Source: Cyanophora paradoxa (Eukaryota; Glaucocystophyceae; Cyanophorales; Cyanophoraceae). From it: a stretch of 64,000 nt of DNA. The notes beneath the pieces were generated by a model. That model saw only the letters and a program-made list of their open reading frames with translations, searched no databases and was not told the origin of the DNA. Positions within the stretch are counted from its first letter, which is position 1; each line of letters begins with the position of its first letter. A program made the translations under genes and the position numbers. Shown piece after piece: positions 1-11,632 of the stretch. The stretch covers positions 186,001 to 250,000 of the forward strand of contig QPMI01000626.1 of the NCBI GenBank assembly GCA_004431415.1, given 5' to 3'.

Positions 1-344
1 AGAGAAGATGACGTCCAGCCCGGTCAAGCGCGCGCTCGTAGCTATATGCTATAGGCTAGCTGTAGCGGGGGCCCGGGGCAAGGCGCGCCTGTTCGACCAA
101 CGCCACGTCGTATGCGAGCCGTTCCTTCACGGCATCCCGCTCGAGCTCGCAGCTGTTGTTGAGACCACTCCGTCGCTGCTTCTTTCTCAGCTGCAGTGAT
201 TTGCCCAGCGGTTATTCGTAGCCTGCTGCTTGTTGGATAGCTTGCGGCTACGTATACGGCTCCATTTGCAATGCGCCGGCGTCCAGCGCTGACGGCTTGT
301 ACCCGGATGCAGGATTCCCTCGTACCCCGGCAGTGCTCGAACTT

Positions 345-480
345 CTCCAGAGCACGGCCCGGCGGTCGCGATCGCGATCGCAGTCTAGATCTGGACCGCA
401 ACTTGTGCCGGTGATCGACGCATTCGAATTCCGAGGCCGCCCAGCTGCAGCTGCGCATGCATGTATGTGTGTGCTCCTAT
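345..480. repeat. Direct repeat copy 1 of a dispersed repeat
   Basis: This stretch shares long blocks with 1,732-1,910 in the same orientation. Shared blocks are CTTCTCCAGAG, the CGATCGCAGTCTAG region, GACGCATTC, ATTCGAATTCCGAGGCCGCC and the CAGCTGCAGCTGCGCATGCA block. The copies differ by insertions and substitutions. They flank a minus-strand zinc-knuckle fragment at 1.2-1.6 kb, so they could be ends or target duplications of a decayed retroelement, but that link is inference. Confidence 0.6.
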
Positions 481-1199
481 ATATTAGGCCTAGGGGTACA
501 CCACCTATGTACACCTAACAGGTTTAAATTTAAAGTCTACCCTCTCAGCACTAAATCTCGCTGGTCGAGATCAAGACACCTACGGCATGAAGACACGTAG
601 GTGGCGCCATCTACCGCCATATGCATGACGTACAGTAGACGAGGAGAGACTGAAACCGAGGAGCTGAGTAAACCCCAGCTGCAGAGCTCATGATCAGTGA
701 CTACCAGAAGCATCCGACTAGCCAAGAGACGGCGAAAGAGCTGATCTACCCGGGCGGGGACGGGGTCTCCTCCGCCTGGAGGGCCGCAAGAAACAATTGC
801 AAAAAATTGGGCCCTCTCTTCCGGGGAGAGGCCCGCCTCCTCCATCGCCAGCGCCATTTCATCCGCCTCCTCTGTAATCGCTCGCCGCTTCGTGAGGGCG
901 GCCGAAGGGGAGCCGTCCTCGGGGGGCCCAGGTTCCCTGGCCCGAGTCCCCTTCGGTTTGTTGGCCGTGGTCTTGTGCCGTGCCGGCGATGCCTTCGCCG
1001 CCTTTGACGCCGTCCCCGACCCAGCCGGCCCCGTCCGATGGTCGTCGCCACCGCTGCCGACGTCGACGGCATCGCCGCCGTCACCACCACCGCCGCGCCG
1101 CCGCCGCCGCCTCCGCCGCCGCCGCCGCCGCTGCATGCGCAGGGGTCGTCTCCACCGCCCTCAACGCCGGGTGCCGGCTCGGCGCCGGCGCCTTCTGCA

Positions 1200-1652
1200 C
1201 TATCGCTCGGGAGCCCACCTCCGCCTCCAGCGGCCGTGAGGCCGCGGGAGGGGGGGTACCCGGTGGCGCCTCGCCGAGCGCTTCGCTCCTAGGCCTGAGC
1301 ACTCTCTTGAAGTGTGTCCGAAACGCTCACACCCGAAGCACTGAATCGGTCTCTTCGGGCGCGCGTTGTGGCAGGTCCCAAAGTGAAGAGCCCCGTCCGC
1401 CTCCGACAAAGAATCTAGAAGGGCCGGGTCGATTGCGCTCATCTCCACCGACTGCGGAAAGCGTCGCTCCAGCTCCTCGTCTGACAGTCGACGCGAAAGA
1501 TAAAAGGTATGAACGCCGTTCGGGATCTCCGGCGTTTGGCGGGAGGATCGCGCGTGCCCAGACACCACCTTTGCCGCCGAGCCTTGTAGGGCTCGTGCGA
1601 TCCAGCCTTCTAAATTAGCACGGCGCATGCATGTATGCATGCGCACGCGCAT
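1200..1652 (-). pseudogene. CCHC zinc-knuckle (gag / ORF1-like) fragment
   Basis: The minus-strand reading frame contains a textbook CCHC zinc knuckle, CFGCERFGHTSREC (C-x2-C-x4-H-x4-C), at 1,301-1,342. It follows about 90 residues with a plausible folded composition. Such knuckles are typical of retrotransposon Gag or non-LTR ORF1 nucleic-acid-binding proteins, and also occur in cellular RNA-binding proteins. No reverse transcriptase or integrase is visible next to it, so I call it a retroelement remnant. The downstream minus frame (537-1,136) starts with an arginine run encoded by CGG repeats and may be low-complexity noise. The true start and any splicing cannot be fixed. Confidence 0.4.
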
Positions 1653-1731
1653 GTGTACTAGTCGAGTACGAGTACTGTACTAGGCGCATACGAGTAGTAT
1701 ACGTATAGTCGAGTACTACTCCTGCTCCCAC

Positions 1732-1910
1732 TTCTCCAGAGTACGCGTATACGTACTACGGTACGAGTCCGATCGCGAAGTCCGGTCGCGGTCGCGATCG
1801 CAGTCTAGCTCTAGATCGACGCATTCAATATGATTCGAATTCCGAGGCCGCCCAGGCTGCGGCCCATGGCCAGCTGCAGCTGCGCATGCATGTATGCATG
1901 CGCATGTGTA
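1732..1910. repeat. Direct repeat copy 2 of a dispersed repeat
   Basis: Second, longer copy of the repeat at 345-480, in the same orientation, with extra internal sequence such as the ATTCAATATGATTCGAATTC region. It ends in an alternating CATGCATGTATGCATG tract that is self-complementary. Confidence 0.6.
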
Positions 1911-3452
1911 CATGTGGCGTACCAACTTTACTACCAAGGAGGTTCGCGTCCGGGTACAAATGCACATTAAGCCTAGCTCTGGAACTGGATAAGCCGGCGC
2001 CGGCGCCGATTGGGTCCGCAACCGGGTACCAAGAGTGTAGCTTGAGGCAGTGGCCGTGGCCACATGGGCTGTGTGATTGACGGAAAGCCGCGGGCAAAGC
2101 GCGGCGCAGCTGTGAGAAGCAGAAGTTACGGCTGAAGCTTGCGACTCAACAGCGGTTGCGAACGTTAATAGCATGCCGTGATGGAGCGGCTGAAATACGA
2201 CGTAACGCTTGTCGACCAGGCGCGCCCTGGCTCCAGACCCCCGCGGCTGTGCCCTTGCCTATAGCTACGCAGCGCGCGCTTGACAGCTGCCCTCCGGCCC
2301 GGCCGCGGGCCTAGGCCTCATCGAGCTTCTACCTCTAGCTCGGGCTGAGGCGCGCGCGCAGATTCTCTCCGGAGCGCTTGAGTTGACGAGGCAGGAAGGC
2401 TACAGCGTCTCTATGGAGCACGGCCCCGGGGTCGGCGGCTCGCCGGAGATGAGTCTCCGAGTCGAGACCAAGTGAGCACCTGCGCGAGCCGCGCGCGAGC
2501 GGCATGCGCAGAGCGCATGCTTTGAATCCTCCTGAGTCCTGACGTCGACGCGCGCGGCAGCGATCGGCAGTCGCCTTTCACGGCATTCCGCGTCGTGACC
2601 GAGTTCGAAGGCATGCCGGCCGCGTTCGCCACGTCCGCCATCCTCGGCCGCTCCCGCACCAAGGTCCCCTCCCGCTCCGCGCCAGGTGCCGCTCCCGCTG
2701 GCCTCACTAATCAGCGGAGGGCCCCGGCAGGATTTTAACGAGTTCATTCTTCGAGAGACTCTGGTGGCTGAGCTGGAGCGAGCACCTTCCAAGGTCCGCG
2801 CGAGGGGGCGGGCTTCGCTGCGCGCTCGGTCAAATTCAATCCGAGCCGATCTGAGCCGTCAGAACCCCGATAACATTGGCGCCGTCTCCGTCTACGAGGA
2901 CCAGGCGAACTACTTCGGTACCCCCAACCCCGCCCCCACCCCCCACTTTCCTGCCTCGAAGCCCCCCGACCGCCATTCGCCCCCCCTCCCCCTCTCCCCC
3001 TCTCCACCCCCACCCCCTGACCCCCCCTACAGGCTATGTTCTTGAGAGCTGTATGCTGCGTGCGACCCGAAGGCCCGCGAGTCCCTCGTACCCCTCGCAC
3101 CTGTTCTCCCTCCCCCCCCGCCCCCCTTCTGAACACCGACCGCAGGCTTCCTGACGGGTCCGCGTTCGCAATTCGGGTACCCGTCGAGTGGGAGGGGGAC
3201 GCCTGGTCCGCGACCTTACCCCTTCGCAGCTTCCGCTCCCGGCAATGAACGTTCGTAATGTAACGGTACCCCCGGCATGCGCAGGACTCCTCGGCGCTAC
3301 CGGGAAAAGATGCGGGCCCTCTCCGTGTGGCACGTTGCCGCTACCCCCCGCGGCTGCCGGTGAGGCAACCCCCTTACCCCCCCCCCCGCCCCCCCGCCCG
3401 AGTCACCGAACAGCCACCTGAGTCACGCCTGAGCGCGGCGCTGTACCCCCCA
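1911..3452. other. Host stretch without an assignable gene
   Basis: I see no gene that I can support here. From about 2,900 the sequence shows the local intron style: a GTACCCCC start near 2,919, a long C-rich tract and a CTACAG end near 3,030. Unidentified exons on the plus strand are therefore likely. All long reading frames are compositional. Confidence 0.4.
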
Positions 3453-5981
3453 GGTTCACCTACATCGCCCTCGAGAAGGTCTACTCAATATTCTCATTCC
3501 TCCCCCTCTACGGCACGCCAGTACCCCCGCTCCCTGACTCCCCCTCCCCCTCACGCGTTTTTCTTTCGCCGCAGTCGTGAGGCAGATTTTGTGCCGAATG
3601 GTCACAACGTACATCCTGCGAGTCCGCCGCATCGTCTTGAAGGCACGCTCGCAGCTTTTGCGCCCCCTACCTTGCTCTTTATTATACCTAGCCCGACGCT
3701 TTCTTTCCTCGCTCGTTTCTTGCGCTGACCGCTTCGCGTTTTCGCCCGCAGGAGTTTGGCAGCGACGGCTGCGCCGAGATTCGGCTCCAGCGCTCCCTCC
3801 CCTTTGCCTCGGGGAGCGCAGGGGTACCCCTCCACTGGAGCAGCCGGGGGCTCTCGCGGTCTCTGGGGCTGTCCCCCGCTGCCGAGGCACGGACGGGGGA
3901 CCGTTCCTCCTCATCGCCCTTTGTCCTTCACTCCTGCGCCCCTCCGCGGCGCGCCGCGCCGGGCACGGCCGCTGTACCCCCCCGGGAGGCGCGGGAGGCG
4001 CCGGTGGCCACGGAGCTTTTTTTCGACCTCGTCGGCGCCGATCTCGAGGCACGTATCCCCCTACCCCCCTCCCCCTGCGCCCTCCCCCCCTCCCCACTCC
4101 CCCCTTCCCCCCCTCCGCGCAGCGGCGGCCGAGCAAAGTCCCTTGGTCCCTGGACGGGGGCGCCTCCTGGGTCGCTCCTATCCCCCTCAGCCCCGACTCC
4201 AGCCCCGGACTGGACGACGGATCGAATCTTTCCAAGGCGGGGCAGGTGGGCGACCTCATATGAGGCTGTACCTTTGGCCGGCGCGAGTCGCCCGGTGGGC
4301 GGTCTCATCTCTCGCGCTCTGACGGGTACTGCTCCTTGTTTCCCCTCTAGGTGTTGCGGGCCGAGGTGAGGAGGTTACAAATGTGCACAGACCCCGCTGC
4401 CCTCAGCCTGGTACCCCCCTTCACCCCCCCCCCCACTCCAACCGCTCCCACCCCGCCCCAAATCCGAATCAAAGAAACCGAAGAATAAGCATCTTAGACA
4501 TCCTTAGGCAGTCGGCCGAGGCGTGCCATGATCCGGTACCCCGCGCCCTCCCGCCTCTGCCGGGCGCCCTCCATCGCCCCCCTTTAATAATCTGCTATCT
4601 CTGAGTCTCACGTCGATCCGCCTCGCGTGCACACTGCGCAGTCCGCGGAGGCGTGCCAGGCCTCTCTGGAGCTGTCCATACGGCTGGAGACGATGTCGCT
4701 CGCCGAGTCTGTAGGGGGCCGCGGCGGGGCGCGAGGAGGAGGGGGGGGCGAGGGGGGCGAGGTGGGGGCGAGCTGGCCGGCCCCCGACCTCGTCGGGCCC
4801 GGCGGACGCGTGCCTGAGTGGGCCGCCTCCGAGTCTCGCGAGTCAGGCCCAGCGCCGCCCGCCGCCGGGCCGGACTGCCACAGGTCGCTGCGGTCCGGCC
4901 CGGACGCTCTGCGGACGCCCCCTGTAGAAGAGGCGCCTCCTCCCTCGCCGGCACCGGCGGCGCCACCAGCGCCCGCCGGGTACGGGGAGGGCGCCACGTA
5001 CCCCCCGGAGGCCGACACGACGGGGGACATCGAAATCGGACCGCAGCCGCCGGGCGACGACGCGAGCGGGTCCGACTTCGACGTACCCCCCTCGCTGCCT
5101 CGGTCCGCCCTCACGCCCAGGGCCGCTTCCGCAGCTTCACTACGTACCTGAACGAGGCCCTGCCCCGCGCGGCGAGCTCATTCCCCGGGTGCGAGCCGCG
5201 GATCATATGAGCCGCCCGGCGCCGTCGCTTCGCCTGGCGCCGTCGTCTCTCTGTACCCTTCTTCTACAGCTGAATGCCGCTTCGACTCCGCAGGGCACCC
5301 GTCAGCTTCGGCACCACCGTCCTCCGGGGTGCTTGCATTCCTTTTTTCTTCTATGTCTCCTCCTGCCCACCTCCGCCCCAAAGGATTGGTTACCCCCGCT
5401 CACTGCCTACCCCCCTTATTCCAATAGAGAGCTGGCGGGCGCTGAAGGAGGAAGCCAAGGAGGGGTACAGGATGCGGGCTGCGGAGGGGATGGACCGCAC
5501 GACCCCGACGCCGCCCGAACCCCCCCTCGCCATCGTCGACGCCCCGCCCCCGCCTACGTGGAAGATCCCAATCACACCAGAAAGGTCTGCGGTACCCGCC
5601 GCGAATCACTGTACCCCCTGACCGCCTCTCCTTTCATGCAAAGTCGCGGGCGCGGCGCTGCTCGGATGCTCTGGCAGAGGTCGAGGCGAGGACGCCCCGC
5701 CGGGTCTGCACCCCTCCGGCGAGTGCCCTCGGACCACACTCCAGCCCCCGAGCCCCCGCCGGGTTTGCCCTTGGCCTCGCTTTTCGGAGTACCCCCTGCC
5801 GAGGCGGCCGTCAGGTTTTCGTCTTTTCTGAACGCGCGGCTCGGGGACGCGATCAAATCCCAGCCCGGGTCAGCCACGCCCCTCCGGGGCCCCCCGCCCC
5901 GCCCGATCCCGACTCCTCTCCTCTCGCAGGGTACCCCTGGGACTAATCGTCGATCGACTGAGGGGTACGCGCGCACTGATT
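3453..5981 (+). repeat. Left arm of a 2.5-kb inverted duplication
   Basis: This arm is the reverse complement of 6,611-9,143. Paired coordinates sum to 12,596 at the outer edge and 12,592 at the inner edge, so the arms differ in length by a few bases. Visible differences include a 6-base GATCAT insertion in the right arm near 8,283 and scattered substitutions. The outer edge coincides with a CAG acceptor-like site. The arm carries unidentified host exons separated by GTACCCC-type introns. A candidate is the plus-strand exon pair at about 3,453-3,511 and 3,572-3,660. I do not recognise the protein. Confidence 0.9.
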
Positions 5982-6610
5982 CTTTCGAGCAGCGGCTGCC
6001 CCTTACTACTCTCCCCGCATGCGTAGCGGAGTGGGAGTCGTCATCGGAGGCGTTGAGGGTGGAATCCGAACCCGTCTCTGCGGCCACCGCAGCCGCGCTG
6101 GGCTCGTGCCCTCCCCCCCTTGACTGGGCTGCCCTCCAGAGGGTGTTTGACCGGTCTCCTGCAGCTCCTTCCCCCCCCGGCCCGCCTTGGCCCCCCGCCC
6201 CACAAAGCTCAGCTCCCCGCCGCCCCCGCCCCCGCCCCGCCCCGCCCCCGCCTCCGCCCCCGCCCCGCCCCGCCCCGCCCCCGCCCCTGCCCCCGCCCCC
6301 GCCCCCGCTTCCGTCCCCCGCGGGCCAGTTAGCAACACGAGGCAGCCGTCGCCCCGGACCATCATCCCCGTCCCCACCCCCGGGGCTCCGGCCCCGGCGG
6401 TTCCCCCCCTGGGTTTTTCTTTAGATCTCCCCCACCCCCTTCCGGGACGACGAGCTCCGCCTCGAATCTGGCGAGGTTCAAAAGCTCGGCCACCCTGAGG
6501 CAGCGGTACCCGTCTCCGCCCTTCCCACGAGTGCACCCACGCCCCACAGCCACGCCGTGAACGGCGCCTGTATTTGTACTGCCTGTATTTTGTATTTGTA
6601 TTTTGTACTA
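5982..6610. other. Spacer of the inverted duplication with CCCCGCC repeats
   Basis: Single-copy centre of the inverted duplication. It contains a run of CCCGCCCC-type repeats at about 6,215-6,315 and a TTTGTATTTGTA-type simple repeat at about 6,570-6,608 beside the right arm. No gene is assigned. The proline-rich reading frames here come from the repeat composition. Confidence 0.6.
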
Positions 6611-9143
6611 AATCAGTGCGCGCGTACCCCTCAGTCGATCGACGATTAGTCCCAGGGGTACCCTGCGAGAGGAGAGAGTCGGGATCGGGCGGGGCGGGGG
6701 GCCCCGGAGGGGCGTGGCTGACCCGGGCTGGGATTTGATCGCGTCCCCGAGCCGCGCGTTCAGAAAAGACGAAAACCTGACGGCCGCCTCGGCAGGGGGT
6801 ACTCCGAAAAGCGAGGCCAAGGGCAAACCCGGCGGGGGCTCGGGGGCTGGAGTGTGGTCCGAGGGCACTCGCCGGAGGGGTGCAGACCCGGCGGGGCGTC
6901 CTCGCCTCGACCTCTGCCAGAGCATCCGAGCAGCGCCGCGCCCGCGACTTTGCATGAAAGGAGAGGCGGTCAGGGGGGTACAGTGATTCGCGGCGGGTAC
7001 CGCAGACCTTTCTGGTGTGATTGGGATCTTCCACGTAGGCGGGGGGCGGGGCGTCGACGATGGCGAGGGGGGGTTCGGGCGGCGTCGGGGTCGTGCGGTC
7101 CATCCCCTCCGCAGCCCGCATCCTGTACCCCTCCTTGGCTTCCTCCTTCAGCGCCCGCCAGCTCTCTATTGGAATAAGGGGGGTAGGCAGTGAGCGGGGG
7201 TAGCCAATCCTTTGGGGCGGAGGTGGGCAGGAGGAGACATAGAAGAAAAAAGGAATGCAAGCACCCCGGAGGACGGTGGTGCCGAAGCTGACGGGTGCCC
7301 TGCGGAGTCGAAGCGGCATTCAGCTGTAGAAGAAGGGTACAGAGAGACGACGGCGCCAGGCGAAGCGACGGCGCCGGGCGGCTCATATGATCCGCGGCTC
7401 GCACCCGGGGAATGAGCTCGCCGCGCGGGGCAGGGCCTCGTTCAGGTACGTAGTGAAGCTGCGGAAGCGGCCCTGGGCGTGAGGGCGGACCGAGGCAGCG
7501 AGGGGGGTACGTCGAAGTCGGACCCGCTCGCGTCGTCGCCCGGCGGCTGCGGTCCGATTTCGATGTCCCCGTCGTGTCGGCCTCCGGGGGTACGTGGCGC
7601 CCTCCCCGTACCCGGCGGGCGCTGGTGGCGCCGCCGGTGCCGGCGAGGGAGGAGGCGCCTCTTCTACAGGGGGCGTCCGCAGAGCGTCCGGGCCGGACCG
7701 CAGCGACCTGTGGCAGTCCGGCCCGGCGGCGGGCGGCGCTGGGCCTGACTCGCGAGACTCGGAGGCGGCCCACTCAGGCACGCGTCCGCCGGGCCCGACG
7801 AGGTCGGGGGCCGGCCAGCTCGCCCCCACCTCGCCCCCCTCGCCCCCCCCTCCTCCTCGCGCCCCGCCGCGGCCCCCTACAGACTCGGCGAGCGACATCG
7901 TCTCCAGCCGTATGGACAGCTCCAGAGAGGCCTGGCACGCCTCCGCGGACTGCGCAGTGTGCACGCGAGGCGGATCGACGTGAGACTCAGAGATAGCAGA
8001 TTATTAAAGGGGGGCGATGGAGGGCGCCCGGCAGAGGCGGGAGGGCGCGGGGTACCGGATCATGGCACGCCTCGGCCGACTGCCTAAGGATGTCTAAGAT
8101 GCTTATTCTTCGGTTTCTTTGATTCGGATTTGGGGCGGGGTGGGAGCGGTTGGAGTGGGGGGGGGTTGAAGGGGGGTACCAGGCTGAGGGCAGCGGGGTC
8201 TGTGCACATTTGTAACCTCCTCACCTCGGCCCGCAACACCTAGAGGGGAAACAAGGAGCAGTACCCGTCAGAGCGCGAGAGATGATCATGAGACCGCCCA
8301 CCGGGCGACTCGCGCCGGCCAAAGGTACAGCCTCATATGAGGTCGCCCACCTGCCCCGCCTTGGAAAGATTCGATCCGTCGTCCAGTCCGGGGCTGGAGT
8401 CGGGGCTGAGGGGGGTAGGAGCGACCCAGGAGGCGCCCCCGTCCAGGGACCAAGGGACTTTGCTCGGCCGCCGCTGCGCGGAGGGGGGGAAGGGGGGAGT
8501 GGGGAGGGGGGGAGGGCGCAGGGGGAGGGGGGTAGGGGGATACGTGCCTCGAGATCGGCGCCGACGAGGTCGAAAAAAAGCTCCGTGGCCACCGGCGCCT
8601 CCCGCGCCTCCCGGGGGGGTACAGCGGCCGTGCCCGGCGCGGCGCGCCGCGGAGGGGCGCAGGAGTGAAGGACAAAGGGCGATGAGGAGGAACGGTCCCC
8701 CGTCCGTGCCTCGGCAGCGGGGGACAGCCCCAGAGACCGCGAGAGCCCCCGGCTGCTCCAGTGGAGGGGTACCCCTGCGCTCCCCGAGGCAAAGGGGAGG
8801 GAGCGCTGGAGCCGAATCTCGGCGCAGCCGTCGCTGCCAAACTCCTGCGGGCGAAAACGCGAAGCGGTCAGCGCAAGAAACGAGCGAGGGCAGAAAGCGT
8901 CGGGCTAGGTATAATAAAGAGCAAGGTAGGGGGCGCAAAAGCTGCGAGCGTGCCTTCAAGACGATGCGGCGGACTCGCAGGATGTACGTTGTGACCATTC
9001 GGCACAAAATCTGCCTCACGACTGCGGCGAAAGAAAAACGCGTGAGGGGGAGGGGGAGTCAGGGAGCGGGGGTACTGGCGTGCCGTAGAGGGGGAGGAAT
9101 GAGAATATTGAGTAGACCTTCTCGAGGGCGATGTAGGTGAACC
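6611..9143 (-). repeat. Right arm of a 2.5-kb inverted duplication
   Basis: Reverse-complement copy of 3,453-5,981. The outer break is sharp: after 9,143 the sequence switches to an AT-rich stretch (9,144-9,240) that is not found outside the left arm. Arm-specific substitutions and indels argue against a simple fold-back read artefact. Confidence 0.9.
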
Positions 9144-10230
9144 CTATCATGATCATACTATAGCTATCGGTTTTTATATAGAGGTACTTTCATAATATCA
9201 AAGTTCCACTCATTCGAGCGATCCTGATCATCATGGCATAATATGAAGGGCCCTTCTCCGCGTGGCACATCGCCAGTAGTGACCGCTTGGGCCAGCCTCA
9301 AATTAAAGCGAGATCTAAATGCCAGCTTGAGCCTGCAGATCGCGCTGCCCGCCGGCCCTTTAAGGCATGCGCGCGCCCGGTACCGGGGCTGGAGCCGCTG
9401 AGCAGCCCGTTCTCGGCTCGGCGGCTAGAGCTTTAAATTTACGGCCCGGCCCGGCGGCCCCGGCCTTGCAATTTGCTAGGATAGTTGCCTAGGCGACTAG
9501 GCCTAGGATAGTTGGTAACTAGTAACGACAGGGCGGACTTCGGAAGAGCGAGAACGTTAACCTTGCAATTGAGGCATCAAATGCTTCAAGGCTTGTCCGA
9601 TATCAATCTCTTTTAGCCCCTGGGGAAGGGTTTCGGTGCAGCGCGAGAGTGCAGTCGCTTTCGCGCGAGATTCAAATTCTTCTCTATGAGTGAATGAGTA
9701 AATTTCGCAGAAGGCGGAGGGGGAATCCGGAGACGAGGGTGTGTGTGACGAACTCTCGCTCTTTTGATAGCAGCACTAGTACTAGTGCGTGTCGAGGTCA
9801 TTCGGGTCATCGGATGGCGCGTGCGTTGTTGCAACCCACGCCATCAGCCACCGGGCCACAGTCAAGCAAGGGAAAGAAGGGGGCGGCGCGAAGTCGCGGC
9901 GGCGGTCGCGAGCCGCGCGTGCAGAAGGAGGCAGTGGTCACGCCACAGGAGGAAGGCCCGGAGGGGCGCCGCCACGTGGGCCGGCATGCCGTCCAGCTTC
10001 GCGTAGAGGAGCCGGGGGGAGAGGCAGCCGAGCCTGGGGGGTACAGCATCAGCTCCACATCGAAATCAAGCTGGGAGCTTAGGGGTACCGACCTGAGGCT
10101 CTCAGAGAAGTCAGGGCACAGACAGCCGCCCGCGCGCACGTGCGGCGAAGGGGGCGAGCAGGATGCCGCGGGGAGCGGGCAGGGCGCCGGTGCCTGTACC
10201 CCGCCCAGCGGCGTTCGGGGTATATTAAAC
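9144..10230. other. Host stretch without an assignable gene
   Basis: An AT-rich block (9,144-9,240) is followed by ordinary GC-rich host sequence. The part from about 9,960 may hold 3' exons of the minus-strand cryptochrome-like gene, because GTACCCC-type boundaries continue there, but I could not match them to the family. Confidence 0.35.
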
Positions 10231-10239
10231 GCGAAATGA

Positions 10240-11140
10240 ATCGAGCGGCGAAACGAATTGCGCACGGCACTGCGACACCAGAGCTCAAGCCGCTCCAGCG
10301 CCGAGCCCTCGCTCTCCCCCGATGGACCCGCTGCGGACGGGGGTACACGAGTTAAAGCTCTGACGCGAAGGGGGGTGGGGAGAGGGCGCACGTGGGAGAG
10401 GGGGGAGGTCACCGGGGGGTACGACGCGGCCGACGCAGCTCGGGAGGGGCCGCAGGCGGCGCGGGGCGGGGCGCGGCTGAGAGGGGTGGACGGCCCTGCG
10501 GGCTGCAGCCTCGCGGAGCCGTTCGAACGACTCCATCGTGCCTTGGACGGGTACGGAGTTCTCGAAGATCGCGTCCGCTGCGCATGCGTTCTTTGGTCGG
10601 CGAGGCGGGGCAGGGGTGGGGTGGGGCGGGATGAGCGACGGGGTACAGGGCGCACCGACGCGGCAGGAGAGGGCAGCGCCGCGCGAGGCCAGCGCCTCGC
10701 GCGCCGCCGCCTCTTCCCGGCGCTGGTCGGGCGCGCCCCGCGTCGCGCACTCCACTCGGACCGCGTACCCCGCCGCGGCGAGGGTCCCGGCTAGCTCCGC
10801 CAGCGCGGCGGGCGCCGGGCCGCGCCGAACAACGAGATTTGAGCCCGCGTCGTGCAGGCGCCGGCGGAGGTATGTTGCTGCCGAGGACAGCGCCGCCTCC
10901 GGAGGGCCCGACTTGGGATCGATGCACAGGAAAGGTACCACGCTCGCGTCTGCGCGCGGTCAGAGAAGGCGCCGGGCGGCCGGTGGCCCGGCCCGGCGCG
11001 GGATTTGAGCGGGGCTCACGGGGCGGGCCGGCGACGAGCAGCGGGTTGTCGTGCACCCGCAGCTCCGCCCGCAGCCAGGCGATCACAACCACGCGCTCGA
11101 GGGCCAGCGGCCGCGGCACGGCGACAGGGATCCCCCGCGC
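10240..11140 (-). CDS. Cryptochrome / DNA photolyase, N-terminal exons
   Basis: Minus-strand exons spell the start of the photolyase/cryptochrome family. The first recognisable exon (about 11,130-11,032) reads WLRAELRVHDNPLLVA, the family's W-R-x-D-L-R-x-x-D-N-P opening. The next (about 10,958-10,668) starts VVPFLCIDPKSG, contains GSNLVVRRG, and covers the rest of the alpha/beta antenna domain. A later exon (about 10,318-10,260) has GESEGSALERLELW, resembling the GGE-x-A-A-L-x-R-L segment after that domain, which slightly favours the DASH/photolyase side. Introns are short with GTGCGCC or GCCCGCC starts and CAG ends. The FAD-binding C-terminal half is not recognisable in the window, so the gene may be incomplete or diverged. 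Family members repair UV lesions or act as blue-light sensors; which one applies cannot be told here. Confidence 0.68.
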
Positions 11141-11632
11141 GGCCGCTGCGCCGGCCTCCCCGAGCCGCGCGCTGCGTGCGGGCGTGCGCTGCTGCCGCCG
11201 CGCGGTTCCGCTCGCGAGGAACTGCAGCTGGCTGGGTCGGGCGAGCACAACGAGGAGAGGGACGCGGCCCGGTAGGAACTCGCGCTCGCGGGCCGCGTCG
11301 CAGCTCGCTTCGGCGCGCTGGACGAGGGCGCGCGGGCCGACCGAGCGCGCTGCCAGCTGTGATAAGAAGGCGACCGCATGCGCCTCCATGGCTGGTCGGG
11401 CGGCGCAGCGCGGCGGGCGGGCTTTCTTACAATGCCCCAAATGCCCTCAATCACGTGCAGGACGGCTTCGATGCGCCGGCGGCGAAAATGGCTCCGATTC
11501 GGCAGGCCAGCTGGGGTACACTCTCAACAGCGCAGACCACTCGGAATGACGAGGTGCGGGGCAGGGGCCGAAGAAGCGGTGGCGTTGATCGAGCTGCCCA
11601 AGGTGCGCAAGCCGCCGCGAGCCTCCGCCCAG

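Noticed and set aside
3453-9143. Assembly fold-back artefact
   Set aside because: The arms differ by several substitutions and indels, so they are not the same molecule read twice; not fully excluded without reads.
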